Assembly: GCF_030534335.1 (NCBI RefSeq)
Contig: NZ_CP130565.1
Coordinates: 3,865,501-3,929,500 of the forward strand
DNA from: Marivirga harenae
GTDB taxonomy: Bacteria; Bacteroidota; Bacteroidia; Cytophagales; Cyclobacteriaceae
Direction: 5' to 3'
Length of the DNA stretch: 64,000 nucleotides
Each line of letters begins with the position of its first letter. Position 1 is the first letter of the stretch. A program made the position numbers and the translations under genes. The notes under the pieces were generated by a model. It saw only the letters and a list, made by a program, of their open reading frames with translations, was not told the origin of the DNA and made no database searches. Shown piece by piece: positions 41,769 through 50,989 of the stretch.

Positions 41769-41990
41769 CTATCTCTTCAAACTTTTAATATAAAGTCGTT
41801 CCACTTTCTCTCTAGCCCATGGTGTTTTCCTTAAAAAGGTAAGGCTAGATTTTATTGAGGGATCATGATTGAAACTATTGATTTTAATTCTGTTTCCTAA
41901 TTCTTCCCATCCATAAACTTCCACTAAATATTCCAAAATGGCTTTGAGTGTAACACCATGAAGTGGATTGTTGGGTTGTTGCTCTGGCAT
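41769..41990 (-). CDS. VF530/DUF2132-family DNA-binding protein
   Basis: 73 residues: [20 protein letters not shown], then [20 protein letters not shown] and [20 protein letters not shown], an essentially full match to the VF530 family, small alpha-helical proteins with double-stranded DNA binding reported for the Vibrio fischeri member. Role unknown. Monocistronic, downstream of the mdh terminator. Confidence 0.88.
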   Translation of the reverse strand: MPEQQPNNPLHGVTLKAILEYLVEVYGWEELGNRIKINSFNHDPSIKSSLTFLRKTPWAREKVERLYIKSLKR

Positions 41991-42014
41991 GTCATTGGTA
42001 ATTATACTTTTAAA

Positions 42015-42051
42015 ATAAAAAAAGCATCCGACATAAGCCGAATGCTTTTAA
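42015..42051 (-). terminator. intrinsic terminator after mdh
   Basis: On the minus strand AAAAGCATTCGGC pairs with GTCGGATGCTTTT around TTAT, followed by T-rich sequence. It lies 115 bp past the mdh stop and just before the DUF2132 gene. Confidence 0.75.
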
Positions 42052-42165
42052 AGATTTTAGATAAAACCTGTCCTGTTTTCTTTTGATATAGAAGATAAAA
42101 TATAAATGTTTTACTACTTTAATTTTTATAAACCTGACAGATCTAAATCAAAGGCTTTATTTATT

Positions 42166-43086
42166 TTACAATAAGCCATTAGTTTTTCTCACAGCTTCAG
42201 CACTTTCATTCAACTTTGCTTTCTCAGCATCATCTAAGTCAATTTCTACTATCTTTTCAATTCCGTTTCTACCAATTATTGCAGGAACCCCAATTGAGAT
42301 ATCGCTCAATCCATATTCACCGTCCAATAGGCAAGAGCATGGGAACATTTTCTTAGAATCGTTAGCGATTGCATGAACCATTGCAGAAACAGCAGCACCT
42401 GGAGCATACCAAGCGGATGTTCCTAATAATTTGGTTAAAGTAGCTCCACCCACCTTAGTTTCCTCTTTTACATTTTCTAATTGCTCAGCAGAAATGAACT
42501 TGGAAACAGGAACGCTGTTTCTTGTTGCTAATCTAGTCAATGGAATCATCCCAGTATCGCTGTGTCCACCAATCACCATTCCATCAACATCAGATGCTGG
42601 GCATTCTAATGCTTCAGATAACCTATATTTGAATCGAGCAGAATCTAAAGCTCCTCCCATTCCGATTATTTTATTTTTAGGCAGACCAGTAGCCTTATGA
42701 GCTAAATAAGCCATTGTATCCATAGGATTGGAAACTACAATGATGGTTACATCAGGAGAGTTTTTAATTAAATTTTCTGCTACTTGCTTAACGATTCCAG
42801 CATTTGTTGAAATCAATTCTTCCCTTGTCATTCCCGGTTTTCTTGGAATTCCTGAAGTGATAACCGCTACATCACTACCAGCAGTTTTGCTGTAGTCATT
42901 AGTAACGCCAGTAATTTTTGTGTCAAAACCATTTAAAGATGCACATTGCATCAAGTCCATCGCTTTTCCTTCAGCAAATCCTTCTTTGATATCTACCAAA
43001 ACTACTTCTTCCGCAAAATTTTTAATGGCAATGTACTCGGCACAACTTGCACCAACTGCACCTGCTCCTACTACTGTAACTTTCAT
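42166..43086 (-). CDS. mdh: malate dehydrogenase
   Basis: 306 residues of the LDH-like malate dehydrogenase type; interconverts malate and oxaloacetate with NAD in the TCA cycle. NAD-binding motif VGAGAVGASCAEYIA at the N terminus, mobile loop TSGIPRKPGMTREEL with the substrate arginines, VSNPMDTMAYLA, and the catalytic histidine in VIGGHSDTGMIPL. The IPRKPGM loop with methionine after glycine separates it from lactate dehydrogenases. Single gene, terminated by the hairpin at 42015-42051. Confidence 0.96.
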   Translation of the reverse strand: MKVTVVGAGAVGASCAEYIAIKNFAEEVVLVDIKEGFAEGKAMDLMQCASLNGFDTKITGVTNDYSKTAGSDVAVITSGIPRKPGMTREELISTNAGIVKQVAENLIKNSPDVTIIVVSNPMDTMAYLAHKATGLPKNKIIGMGGALDSARFKYRLSEALECPASDVDGMVIGGHSDTGMIPLTRLATRNSVPVSKFISAEQLENVKEETKVGGATLTKLLGTSAWYAPGAAVSAMVHAIANDSKKMFPCSCLLDGEYGLSDISIGVPAIIGRNGIEKIVEIDLDDAEKAKLNESAEAVRKTNGLL

Positions 43087-43222
43087 TTTATTTATTTTAT
43101 AAGTTAAACAATCTTGATTTCGCCCACAAAACTACAAAAAATAATGCTATTATATTGTCCTATTTCAAAGTGATTATGAGAATAAAGAAGCATTTGGGTG
43201 TTAAAAAAATCTAAATTCAGTT

Positions 43223-43750
43223 TCACATTTTTCCATATACATGACCCAAATCAAAAAAGCCGAAATTGGTTTTATAAGTTGAAAATAATCGAGCCACATA
43301 ATCATTCTGTTGTTGGGTATATGATTCTAAAACCTTGGCCTTTATTTTTGGGTAATGATCAAAAATTTCAAATATATTTATTTGTGGAATCACATAAATT
43401 TGAGCTTTCTCTGATGCCACAACAGCATTATATATCCTTCTTGCATCTGGTATTAAGGCATTATCTCCAAACGATCTATTTCCATTCAGTATCCCTAAGC
43501 TTTCAAATCGATCTTGAATATCAATGGTTAATGAAATTTCTCCCTTTTGAATTAAGTAAAGGGCATGACTGGGATCATCCCTAAAGAAAACTACTTCATC
43601 TCTTTTGTATACTCTCATATGCATAAACGGTAAGAAATGCGACAGTTGCTCAAAGTTTAATTGCTCAAAAATTTTCACCTCCTTCAAGAACTGAAAAAGC
43701 ACCATTTGTTTATGGTCATAAGTTTTCCTAAATGGATTTAGTATTTTCAT
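43223..43750 (-). CDS. cyclic nucleotide-binding-domain protein without HTH
   Basis: 175 residues. A CRP-like beta-roll (FEQLNFEQLSHFLPFMHMRV, DEVVFFRDDPSHALYLIQKG, EISLTIDIQDRF, GNRSFGDNALIPDARRIYNA) is followed by a helix, but no helix-turn-helix is present, so it is not a transcription factor by itself. The phosphate-binding cassette is atypical, and cyclic nucleotide binding is uncertain. Its start overlaps the tilS end by 23 bp, implying coupled expression. Confidence 0.8.
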   Translation of the reverse strand: MKILNPFRKTYDHKQMVLFQFLKEVKIFEQLNFEQLSHFLPFMHMRVYKRDEVVFFRDDPSHALYLIQKGEISLTIDIQDRFESLGILNGNRSFGDNALIPDARRIYNAVVASEKAQIYVIPQINIFEIFDHYPKIKAKVLESYTQQQNDYVARLFSTYKTNFGFFDLGHVYGKM

Positions 43751-45053
43751 AATATGTAATTCTTAATATTCTGCTGCTCGATTTTTCTACTTTAAACAGA
43801 TCGGAAAATTTATAACCTACTACCCAAACAATTTCTTCATTGCATTTTAAAACGATTGTTTGCTGCTTCCGATGCAAGGGTACTTTTTGATCGATCAATA
43901 TATCACTTATTTTTTTCTTCCCCTTCATTCCTAATGGCTGAATTTTATCGCCCTCATGCCAGATATCTATTTCAACTCTACCCTTTAATTTGTCATAATC
44001 AATAAACGCTACATTGGGCTTTTGATTAAAGTTTACTACTTGCTGATCTATAAACTCCCATGCTAGTAATCCGAAAGGTACTTCAACACTATCCTCCTTT
44101 AAATTTAACTCCCTAGGAAAAAAGGAATAGTAGTCTTCATTCTTTGCTCTAATTATAAAAATAAAATGGCGATCTACACTCAAAACATAATCCGAGCCAA
44201 ACAATTGAGCCCCTACCCTACTAAAATCAAAAGACTGCAATTGCGTCAATCCAATTCCGTAGTCTGATAATAGTTCAGAAAGATAAACCAAAGCATTCTC
44301 GTTTTCTAATATGGACTTATCAATTTTTACGTTCTGTCCTTCATTTTCAAAATACTTATTCGATATCAAAGCCAATTTTTCTTTCCAGGCTGCCTCCGTT
44401 GCCCGCAAACGCACAGCTGTCTGCTGAAAACCGGCAACCATATTAGGATTTATAGATAGCAATTCAGGAATTATATGGTGTCTGATTCTATTGCGCGTGT
44501 AATGGTCAGAGTAGTTGGAGATATCCTCTCTCCATATAATTGAATTATCTTCGGCAAATTTTTGCAATTCTTCTTTTTCTGCAAAAAGCAATGGTCGCAC
44601 TATATTGTCATGCAAAGGTAAAATGCTTCTGAGTCCACTTACGCCTGTCCCTCTGCTTAAATTCAAAAGAGCTGTTTCAAGTAAATCATTAGCATGATGG
44701 GCCGTTAGCAACTTGCTGAAGGAATACTCCTTTATTAATTCCTCGAACCAGCTGTAGCGTAATTTTCTCGCTTGTATTTGTGTAGAACCTACTTTCTTGA
44801 TTTCAACTTTCTTAACAAAGACCCTAACCCCTAAAATCTTTGCCAAGTTTCTAACAAACTGCTCATCCAATTCAGAATCATTTCCTCTCAGCTGAAAATT
44901 CATGTGAGCTAAAGAGAATTGAAAGTTATTTAGTTTTAAAAGATGGGATAAAACCACTGAATCGAGTCCACCGCTAATGGCCAACAATAAATGTTCGTCC
45001 TTTTTGAAAAGTCTTTCCCTTTTAATAAAATCTAAAAATGATTCGCTTAACAT
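43728..45053 (-). CDS. tilS: tRNA(Ile)-lysidine synthase
   Basis: 441 residues. The N-terminal PP-loop ATPase has LLAISGGLDSVVLSHLLK (SGGxDS motif) near residue 27, then LLTAHHANDLLETALLNLSR and GVSGLRSI, typical of TilS. The C-terminal domain (IQPLGMKGKKKISDILIDQK, VPLHRK) binds the tRNA. It converts C34 of the CAU anticodon tRNA-Ile to lysidine, which is essential for reading AUA. Divergent from the OstA-like gene and upstream of the cNMP-domain gene. Confidence 0.95.
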   Translation of the reverse strand: MLSESFLDFIKRERLFKKDEHLLLAISGGLDSVVLSHLLKLNNFQFSLAHMNFQLRGNDSELDEQFVRNLAKILGVRVFVKKVEIKKVGSTQIQARKLRYSWFEELIKEYSFSKLLTAHHANDLLETALLNLSRGTGVSGLRSILPLHDNIVRPLLFAEKEELQKFAEDNSIIWREDISNYSDHYTRNRIRHHIIPELLSINPNMVAGFQQTAVRLRATEAAWKEKLALISNKYFENEGQNVKIDKSILENENALVYLSELLSDYGIGLTQLQSFDFSRVGAQLFGSDYVLSVDRHFIFIIRAKNEDYYSFFPRELNLKEDSVEVPFGLLAWEFIDQQVVNFNQKPNVAFIDYDKLKGRVEIDIWHEGDKIQPLGMKGKKKISDILIDQKVPLHRKQQTIVLKCNEEIVWVVGYKFSDLFKVEKSSSRILRITYYENTKSI

Positions 45054-45072
45054 ATTTCTTTATGAAATTACT

Positions 45073-45080
45073 TAGATTTG
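45073..45080 (+). promoter_or_regulatory. candidate -7 element for the OstA-like gene
   Basis: TAGATTTG matches TAnnTTTG, 40 bases before the ATG in the divergent tilS/OstA-like spacer. The -33 box is not clear. Confidence 0.4.
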
Positions 45081-45119
45081 CACAGAATTTGCTAACAAAA
45101 AGCAATCAAAAGTAAATTT

Positions 45120-46709
45120 ATGAACTTCCATCGAATTATAGTCCTTTGTTTCTTTCTAATCTTATCCTTGAGTGCTAATGCGCAAAAAAACGGTGTTAAA
45201 TACGGATCAGAAGGCTATCAAGAATTTATAAATAAAGGTAAAGATAGTTTCACTCGCTTAGTAAAAAATGTATGGTTTGATATTGAAAAAGAGAATGTTA
45301 AGATCAGTGGAGATTCTGCCCTATATTATGACAAGCAAGGAATCATGATTGTTTTTGGAGATGTAGTGGTCACCAAAAATGACACTATTGACATCACCTC
45401 CAGAAGATTAAACTACTACATTGATGAAAACAAAGCAGAATTAAGAAATAATGTGGTTTACGATGATGGAGATATGCGCATGACCACCAATTATCTAGAT
45501 TATTACATGAATACGGAGGATGGCCACTTCTTTAATGGTGGTAAGTTGGTAGATGATGAGACTACATTAATAGCCAGAGAGGGTTATGTAGTAAATGCGG
45601 AAGATTTAATAAAATTCTACAAGGACGTTGACTTAACTAATCCTGAATATCAGTTATTGACAGACACCCTATTTTATCACAGAACAACCAAAATTGCAAC
45701 GACATTTGGAGCCACTAAAACCATTCTGCAAAATGGAGAAGTAGTAGATGCCGAGAAGGGTGGTAAATTCTATACCGATAAAAAAAATGCACAATACTCT
45801 TCTGGGAAAATCACGACAGAATCTTATGAAATATTTGGTGACGAGCTATATTTTGATGATTTGACTCAAGAATCAAAAGCGAAAGGGAATGTACGGGTCA
45901 TTTCAGAGGAAAATGACATTATTATCTTGGGAGATGAAGCCGCCACAAAAAAAGAGAAGGGGATTACAAAAATCTGGGGAAATCCAGTACTGAAGCAAGC
46001 GGTAGAAAATGACACTCTTTACCTGACTGCAGACACGCTAATTTCCATAGATTCAGAATTTGATTCACTCAGCAGGTTATTGGCTTACAATAATGTAAAA
46101 ATCTATAAATCAGATTTACAAGGAGTATCAGATTCAATGGCTTATATGATGCAGGATTCTATGATATTCTTCTATCACGATCCAATTCTATGGAGTGAAG
46201 GCAATCAAATTGTTGCGGACACAGTTTTTATGGAAATTAAAAATGGGAAAGTGGATAAGTTGAATATGCGCAATAAAGCCTTTTCAATAAATCAAGATAC
46301 CGTGCAAAATTTCAATCAAATAAAAGGCAGAAATATGACTGCCTACATGAAGAATGATGAAATTGATAGAATTCTTGTGGAAGGCAACGGTGAGAGCATC
46401 TATTTTGCAGTAGATGAAGAAACATTAGACCTTATCGGAATGAACAAAGTTCTATGTAGTTCGATGAGGATACAATTCCTTAATGGAGAAATGAATGATA
46501 TTACTTTTTATAAAGATCCAGAAGGGCAATTCATCCCACCTCATGAAATTGAAGAACCTGAAACGAGGTTAAAAGATTTTGAATGGAAAATTGAAAAAAA
46601 ACCTAATATAATTGACGTTTTAGGCAAATATGCACCTGTTCAAAAACAAAATACACAAGAGGGAAATCCAGCGCTTCCTAAGGAAACTAAGCTAAAAACT
46701 GAAAATTAA
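45120..46709 (+). CDS. OstA-like protein (LptA/LptD N-terminal fold)
   Basis: 529 residues with signal peptide MNFHRIIVLCFFLILSLSAN. Long runs of short beta strands (VKISGDSALYYDKQGIMIVF, GDVVVTKNDTIDITSRRLNY, KAELRNNVVYDDGDMRMTTN) are the OstA beta-jellyroll seen in LptA and the LptD N-domain. In Bacteroidota such proteins probably help carry lipopolysaccharide through the periplasm. No barrel follows, so it is not LptD itself. Separated from the T9SS protein by 117 bp. Confidence 0.85.
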   Translation: MNFHRIIVLCFFLILSLSANAQKNGVKYGSEGYQEFINKGKDSFTRLVKNVWFDIEKENVKISGDSALYYDKQGIMIVFGDVVVTKNDTIDITSRRLNYYIDENKAELRNNVVYDDGDMRMTTNYLDYYMNTEDGHFFNGGKLVDDETTLIAREGYVVNAEDLIKFYKDVDLTNPEYQLLTDTLFYHRTTKIATTFGATKTILQNGEVVDAEKGGKFYTDKKNAQYSSGKITTESYEIFGDELYFDDLTQESKAKGNVRVISEENDIIILGDEAATKKEKGITKIWGNPVLKQAVENDTLYLTADTLISIDSEFDSLSRLLAYNNVKIYKSDLQGVSDSMAYMMQDSMIFFYHDPILWSEGNQIVADTVFMEIKNGKVDKLNMRNKAFSINQDTVQNFNQIKGRNMTAYMKNDEIDRILVEGNGESIYFAVDEETLDLIGMNKVLCSSMRIQFLNGEMNDITFYKDPEGQFIPPHEIEEPETRLKDFEWKIEKKPNIIDVLGKYAPVQKQNTQEGNPALPKETKLKTEN

Positions 46710-46826
46710 AACGTGGCTAACGTACACATGATTTATTTATTATGAGACAATTCCATTTTTTTAAAAAAAACATTAGAAATTACAAGAAATAAATCCTATT
46801 TTTACTAGTCAAACTTTTAGAGCCAA

Positions 46827-47525
46827 ATGAAAATATTTTTTACCATAATTCTATCATTTATTGTTACCATCTCAGCATGGTCACAAGATATAATGGTAAA
46901 GAATTTGGATAAAGAAATAATTACTGGCTTTCAAAAAACAAACACGAAGACTTTTAAAATACAAAACTTCACTAATCTTAAAAAGTCCATTAAGATTAAA
47001 CAAAGCATTGAAAATATTCAAGGAGGAAGCACTTTACTCATTTGTCACGAAGAGAATTGCAGCGACAATAATGAATCTTTAATCATTAACATTGCTCCCA
47101 ATAGCATATCTTCAGAAATAAAACTTATACTAAACGGAGGATTGTCAAATTTAAATATCATTGCTTATTTGGAATTTGTCGATTTAGAAGTAGACAATAT
47201 TGTAAAAAAAGAACTAGCTATTAAAGTAACAGAGAACAAGCCAAAAGATGTCTTTTTTGAAAAAGGAGATTTAATTGTAAATAGCTTTTTCCCTAACCCA
47301 GCAGTTAAAAATGCAATCATGGAATACAGCATCAATCCCAATGAAACAGAAGTTAAAATAACTCTTCAAAACGTACTTGGAAGCATAGTGGATACCTATG
47401 AGTTGAGCCCAGACGAAAATAAATTAAACATCAGTACTGAAAATTTCAACCCTGGCGTTTATTTTTATACACTTTCCATAAAAGATGAAGGTTTAGCAAC
47501 AAGGAAATTAATTGTAAAAAAATAA
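46827..47525 (+). CDS. secreted protein with T9SS type A sorting domain
   Basis: 232 residues. Signal peptide MKIFFTIILSFIVTISAWSQ; the middle 130 residues are a beta-sandwich-like region (KSIKIKQSIENIQGGSTLLI); the C-terminal 75 residues (VNSFFPNPAVKNAIMEYSIN ... GVYFYTLSIKDEGLATRKLI) are the type A sorting domain. Exported through the type IX system. Function of the mature part unknown. Confidence 0.85.
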   Translation: MKIFFTIILSFIVTISAWSQDIMVKNLDKEIITGFQKTNTKTFKIQNFTNLKKSIKIKQSIENIQGGSTLLICHEENCSDNNESLIINIAPNSISSEIKLILNGGLSNLNIIAYLEFVDLEVDNIVKKELAIKVTENKPKDVFFEKGDLIVNSFFPNPAVKNAIMEYSINPNETEVKITLQNVLGSIVDTYELSPDENKLNISTENFNPGVYFYTLSIKDEGLATRKLIVKK

Positions 47526-47570
47526 GCTTTTATCCAATCAAATCAATTTTGCTTCGTTAGCAATAAAAAA

Positions 47571-47601
47571 TTGCTCATTCCACAAAACAAATGTATATTT
47601 G
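47571..47601 (+). promoter_or_regulatory. promoter of the bamD-rpoZ-coaBC-DUF4835 operon
   Basis: TTG at 47571-47573, 20 bases, TATATTTG at 47594-47601. It ends eight bases before the bamD ATG at 47609. An earlier in-frame ATG (47591) lies in the promoter and is therefore rejected as start. Confidence 0.7.
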
Positions 47602-47608
47602 CACCCTT

Positions 47609-48433
47609 ATGCGAAATTCGTACAAAAACCTATTTATTTTAATTCTTCTAGCAACTGTAATTTCATCTTGTAGTGATTTTAGAAAATTGCAAAAAAGTGA
47701 CGATTGGGAGAAGAAATATGAAGCCGCCATTAGATATTATGAGGAGGGCGAATATTATAGAGCCAATGTTCTTCTGGAGCAGATATTACCTATTATTAAA
47801 GGGTCAGAAAAGGCTGAGATTGCAAACTTCTATTATGGCTATACCTACTACTACCAAGAACAATACCTTTTAGCATCACATTATTTTAAAACATTTTACG
47901 ATACTTTTAACAGGAGTCAATTTGCTGAAGAGGCCAGGTTCATGTTTGGATATTCATTATTTCAAGACTCACCACGTTACAATTTGGATCAAGCAAGTTC
48001 AAAGGAAGCTATTACTGCGCTTCAAGGATTTATTAATCTTTATCCCAATTCCGAGTTTGTTCGGAAAGCAGATGCTGCTTTAGGACAGTTGAGGTCTAAA
48101 TTGGAACGAAAAGCGTATGAAAAGGCTTTATTGTATTATGATTTGAAAAAATTCATGACTGGTGAATATCTGAAAGCTGCATTAGTTGCTTTTGATAACT
48201 TTCAGGATGATTTTCCAGGTTCAACCTATACAGAAGAAATTCAATATCTAGAAATAGAGGCAATGTATAATTTAGCAGAGGTAAGTATTTATTCTCTGAG
48301 AAAAGAACGTTATCAAGAAGCTATAGACTTCTACGAGATATTCATTGACACCTACGATGAAAGTAAATATTTAAAAAAAGCAGAAAAAATCTACGAAGAC
48401 TGCTTAGAACAAGTTAGAAAATTAAATTCATAA
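47609..48433 (+). CDS. bamD: outer membrane assembly lipoprotein BamD
   Basis: 274 residues from ATG 47609 (MRNSYKNLFILILLATVISS, lipobox SSC). Tetratricopeptide-like repeats follow (YYEEGEYYRANVLLEQILPI, YYYQEQYLLASHYFKTFYDT, FQDDFPGSTYTEEIQYLEI). BamD is the essential lipoprotein of the BAM complex that inserts beta-barrels into the outer membrane. First gene of a cluster conserved across Bacteroidota. Confidence 0.92.
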   Translation: MRNSYKNLFILILLATVISSCSDFRKLQKSDDWEKKYEAAIRYYEEGEYYRANVLLEQILPIIKGSEKAEIANFYYGYTYYYQEQYLLASHYFKTFYDTFNRSQFAEEARFMFGYSLFQDSPRYNLDQASSKEAITALQGFINLYPNSEFVRKADAALGQLRSKLERKAYEKALLYYDLKKFMTGEYLKAALVAFDNFQDDFPGSTYTEEIQYLEIEAMYNLAEVSIYSLRKERYQEAIDFYEIFIDTYDESKYLKKAEKIYEDCLEQVRKLNS

Positions 48434-48439
48434 ATTAAT

Positions 48440-48751
48440 ATGGCAAATCCATCAATTACAACTAGAGACACAGAGGAGCTTGTAAAAGATACTGATAATA
48501 TCTATCAAACTGTTGTAGTGGCTTCAAAAAGGGCTCGACAGATTTCAAGTAATGTGAAAGAAGAATTGAGCAATAAACTTGCTGAATTTGCTTCTACCGT
48601 AGATAATCTTGAAGAGATTTTTGAAAACAGAGAGCAAATTGAAATCTCTAAATTCTATGAAAGAATGCCTAAGCCTACAATTATGGCTATGGAAGAATTC
48701 TTAGAAGGTAAAGTATATTACCGAAAGAGAGAAGAAGAAGAGGAGAAATAA
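48440..48751 (+). CDS. rpoZ: RNA polymerase omega subunit
   Basis: 103 residues. DTDNIYQTVVVASKRARQIS is the Rpb6/omega signature, and the tail (FYERMPKPTIMAMEEFLEGK, YYRKREEEEEK) is the Bacteroidota form. It binds the beta-prime subunit and aids RNA polymerase assembly. Six bases after bamD and nine before coaBC. Confidence 0.92.
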   Translation: MANPSITTRDTEELVKDTDNIYQTVVVASKRARQISSNVKEELSNKLAEFASTVDNLEEIFENREQIEISKFYERMPKPTIMAMEEFLEGKVYYRKREEEEEK

Positions 48752-48760
48752 ACTTGGTAA

Positions 48761-49969
48761 ATGCTCCAAGGTAAAAAAATAATTTTAGGAATAACGGGTA
48801 GCATTGCAGCATACAAAACTGCAATGTTGACCCGTTTATTGGTTAAAGCGGGGGCTGAAGTTCAGATTATCATGACTGATGACGCAACTGAATTCATCAC
48901 TCCTTTGACTTTAAGTACTTTAAGTCAAAAGCCTGTTCTATCCAAGTTTGTCAAATCAGAGTCTGGAGAATGGAACAATCATGTTGAATTGGGTTTGTGG
49001 GCGGACCTATTATTAATAGCACCTGCTTCTGCCAATACCATTGCAAAATGTGCAAACGGAATTTGTGATAATTTACTATTGGCAACCTACCTGTCTGCGA
49101 AATGTCCTATTGCCTTTGCTCCTGCAATGGATTTGGATATGTACAAACACCCATCTACATCTGAGAACCTTAGAAAACTTGAATCTTTTGGTAACATTGT
49201 AATTCAAGCCGCATCTGGTGAGTTGGCAAGTGGTCTTGAAGGCCAAGGTAGAATGCAAGAACCTGAATATCTAGTGAAGAAAATAGAAAAAATTCTGGAC
49301 GTAAAAAAAAAGTTTAAGGGCAAAAAGGTTATCATAACAGCAGGACCAACTCAAGAAGCTATTGATCCTGTCAGATTTATTGGTAATCATTCTTCCGGAA
49401 AAATGGGTTATGCCATAGCCAAATCTTTTTTGAATGCAGGCGCTCATGTTACCTTAATTTCAGGCCCCTCGTCCTTACATCCACCTTCAGCGTTATCTAC
49501 TTACTCTAAAATACAGACTGCACAAGAAATGTACGCAGAAGTTGACAAACACTATGATACAGCAGACATTATAATTTTTGCTGCAGCAGTAGCGGATTAT
49601 CGACCAAAATCAGTTGCCAAAGAAAAAATAAAAAAGCAGTCGGAGGCTATGACAATTGAAATGGAAAAAACCATTGATATAGCCAAAACTCTAGGTGCAA
49701 GGAAGAAAAAAAATCAGCTAAATATAGGTTTTGCTTTAGAAACTGAAAATGAAGAAGAAAATGCATTAAATAAATTGAAGAATAAAAACTTCGATTTGAT
49801 CGTTCTTAATAGTATGCGGGACAAAAATGCAACATTTGGTCATAACACTAATAAAATTAAGATTTTTAGCGCCAAGGGTTTAGTAGCTGAAACAGAACTT
49901 CTAGACAAATCTGAAGTCGCTGAAATAATTGTAAACCAAATACATAAATTGAGCATCGAGAATGAATAA
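48761..49969 (+). CDS. coaBC: bifunctional phosphopantothenoylcysteine decarboxylase / phosphopantothenate-cysteine ligase
   Basis: 402 residues. The CoaC half (1-180) is an HFCD flavoprotein: GITGSIAAYKTAMLTRLL, active-site histidine in NNHVELGLWADLLLIAPASA, and the PxMNxxM-like APAMDLDMYKHP. The CoaB half has KKVIITAGPTQEAIDPVRFI, NHSSGKMGYAIAKSF and the KIKKQ lysine region. Catalyses two consecutive steps of coenzyme A synthesis in the cytoplasm. Overlaps the next gene by 8 bp. Confidence 0.96.
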   Translation: MLQGKKIILGITGSIAAYKTAMLTRLLVKAGAEVQIIMTDDATEFITPLTLSTLSQKPVLSKFVKSESGEWNNHVELGLWADLLLIAPASANTIAKCANGICDNLLLATYLSAKCPIAFAPAMDLDMYKHPSTSENLRKLESFGNIVIQAASGELASGLEGQGRMQEPEYLVKKIEKILDVKKKFKGKKVIITAGPTQEAIDPVRFIGNHSSGKMGYAIAKSFLNAGAHVTLISGPSSLHPPSALSTYSKIQTAQEMYAEVDKHYDTADIIIFAAAVADYRPKSVAKEKIKKQSEAMTIEMEKTIDIAKTLGARKKKNQLNIGFALETENEEENALNKLKNKNFDLIVLNSMRDKNATFGHNTNKIKIFSAKGLVAETELLDKSEVAEIIVNQIHKLSIENE

Positions 49970-50861
49970 ACTAGCCCTAGTACTCTTTATTTCAATTTTC
50001 AATATCAGCTGCTTAATCGCTCAAGATTTATATTTTCAAGTAAAGGTAGATGCCTCAACTGCAAATACCTCCGAAACTCGAATCTTTACGAACATGGAAA
50101 ATTCATTTAGTCAATTCCTAAATGAAACAAAATGGATGCAAGAAGATATTGAGCTATTTGAAAGAATCAAAGGAGTAATGGCTATAAATATTACTGGAAT
50201 CCCAAGAACGGGTAGGTTTGAGGCTCGAATGCAAATACAATCTGTCCGGCCAGTTTACAATAGCAATTATGAATCAATCATGATTAATATAGCTGATAGA
50301 AACCTAAACTTTGATTTTACGGAGTCTCAGCCTTTACTTTATTCTCAAAACAGCTTTAATGATAACTTGGTGAGTATTTTGGCTTTCTATGCCAATTTTC
50401 TGTTAGGAATGGATTTTGACAGTTTTTCTGAATTAGGTGGACAAGAATACTATGATGAAGCCTTAAACATAGCTAGATCAGCTAATCAACAGGGATTTAA
50501 GCCGGGTTGGGAACAGTTCGGAAATATTGAAAGTAAATATTCCTTAATTCAATCCGCCTTAAATTCACAACTAGAACCGGTACGCAAAAGCCTGTATCTG
50601 TATTACAGAAAAGGTTTAGATTTAATGGAAGAAGATCCTGAAGCAGCAAGAAAGTCAATTATAGAGGCATTGGAAAATATTCAAAAATCCAATAAACTAA
50701 ACCCCAATTCACCATTTATAACACTAATAATTCAGACTAGAGCAGATGAGATTGTACAAATTTTCACAGAGGGTGATTTAGCACTTAGAAGAAAAGCTTA
50801 TGAAATTATGAGAGAATTAGCTCCTGCTAATTCGGAACGTTACGAAGTAATGATTGAATAA
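49962..50861 (+). CDS. DUF4835-family exported protein
   Basis: 299 residues; signal peptide MNKLALVLFISIFNISCLIA. Sequence from QDLYFQVKVDASTANTSETR through DFTESQPLLYSQNSFNDNLV and YYRKGLDLMEEDPEAARKSI fits DUF4835, a family that sits between coaBC and recN in many Bacteroidota. Function unproven; its location with bamD suggests an envelope role. Confidence 0.88.
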   Translation: MNKLALVLFISIFNISCLIAQDLYFQVKVDASTANTSETRIFTNMENSFSQFLNETKWMQEDIELFERIKGVMAINITGIPRTGRFEARMQIQSVRPVYNSNYESIMINIADRNLNFDFTESQPLLYSQNSFNDNLVSILAFYANFLLGMDFDSFSELGGQEYYDEALNIARSANQQGFKPGWEQFGNIESKYSLIQSALNSQLEPVRKSLYLYYRKGLDLMEEDPEAARKSIIEALENIQKSNKLNPNSPFITLIIQTRADEIVQIFTEGDLALRRKAYEIMRELAPANSERYEVMIE

Positions 50862-50989
50862 AAGATCATATTTCATATTCATAGTATAGGATAAAGAATC
50901 TTTAAAAATTTATTGAATACTGCGATCGAAAGAATTTACTATCCGCAATTTTTAAGTAAATTAGCCCTGCGATAAAACTAAATCCTAAT

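Noticed and set aside
47591-47608. ATG 47591 as the start of bamD
   Set aside because: It overlaps the TATATTTG promoter element, and the lipoprotein leader starts naturally at the ATG at 47609.
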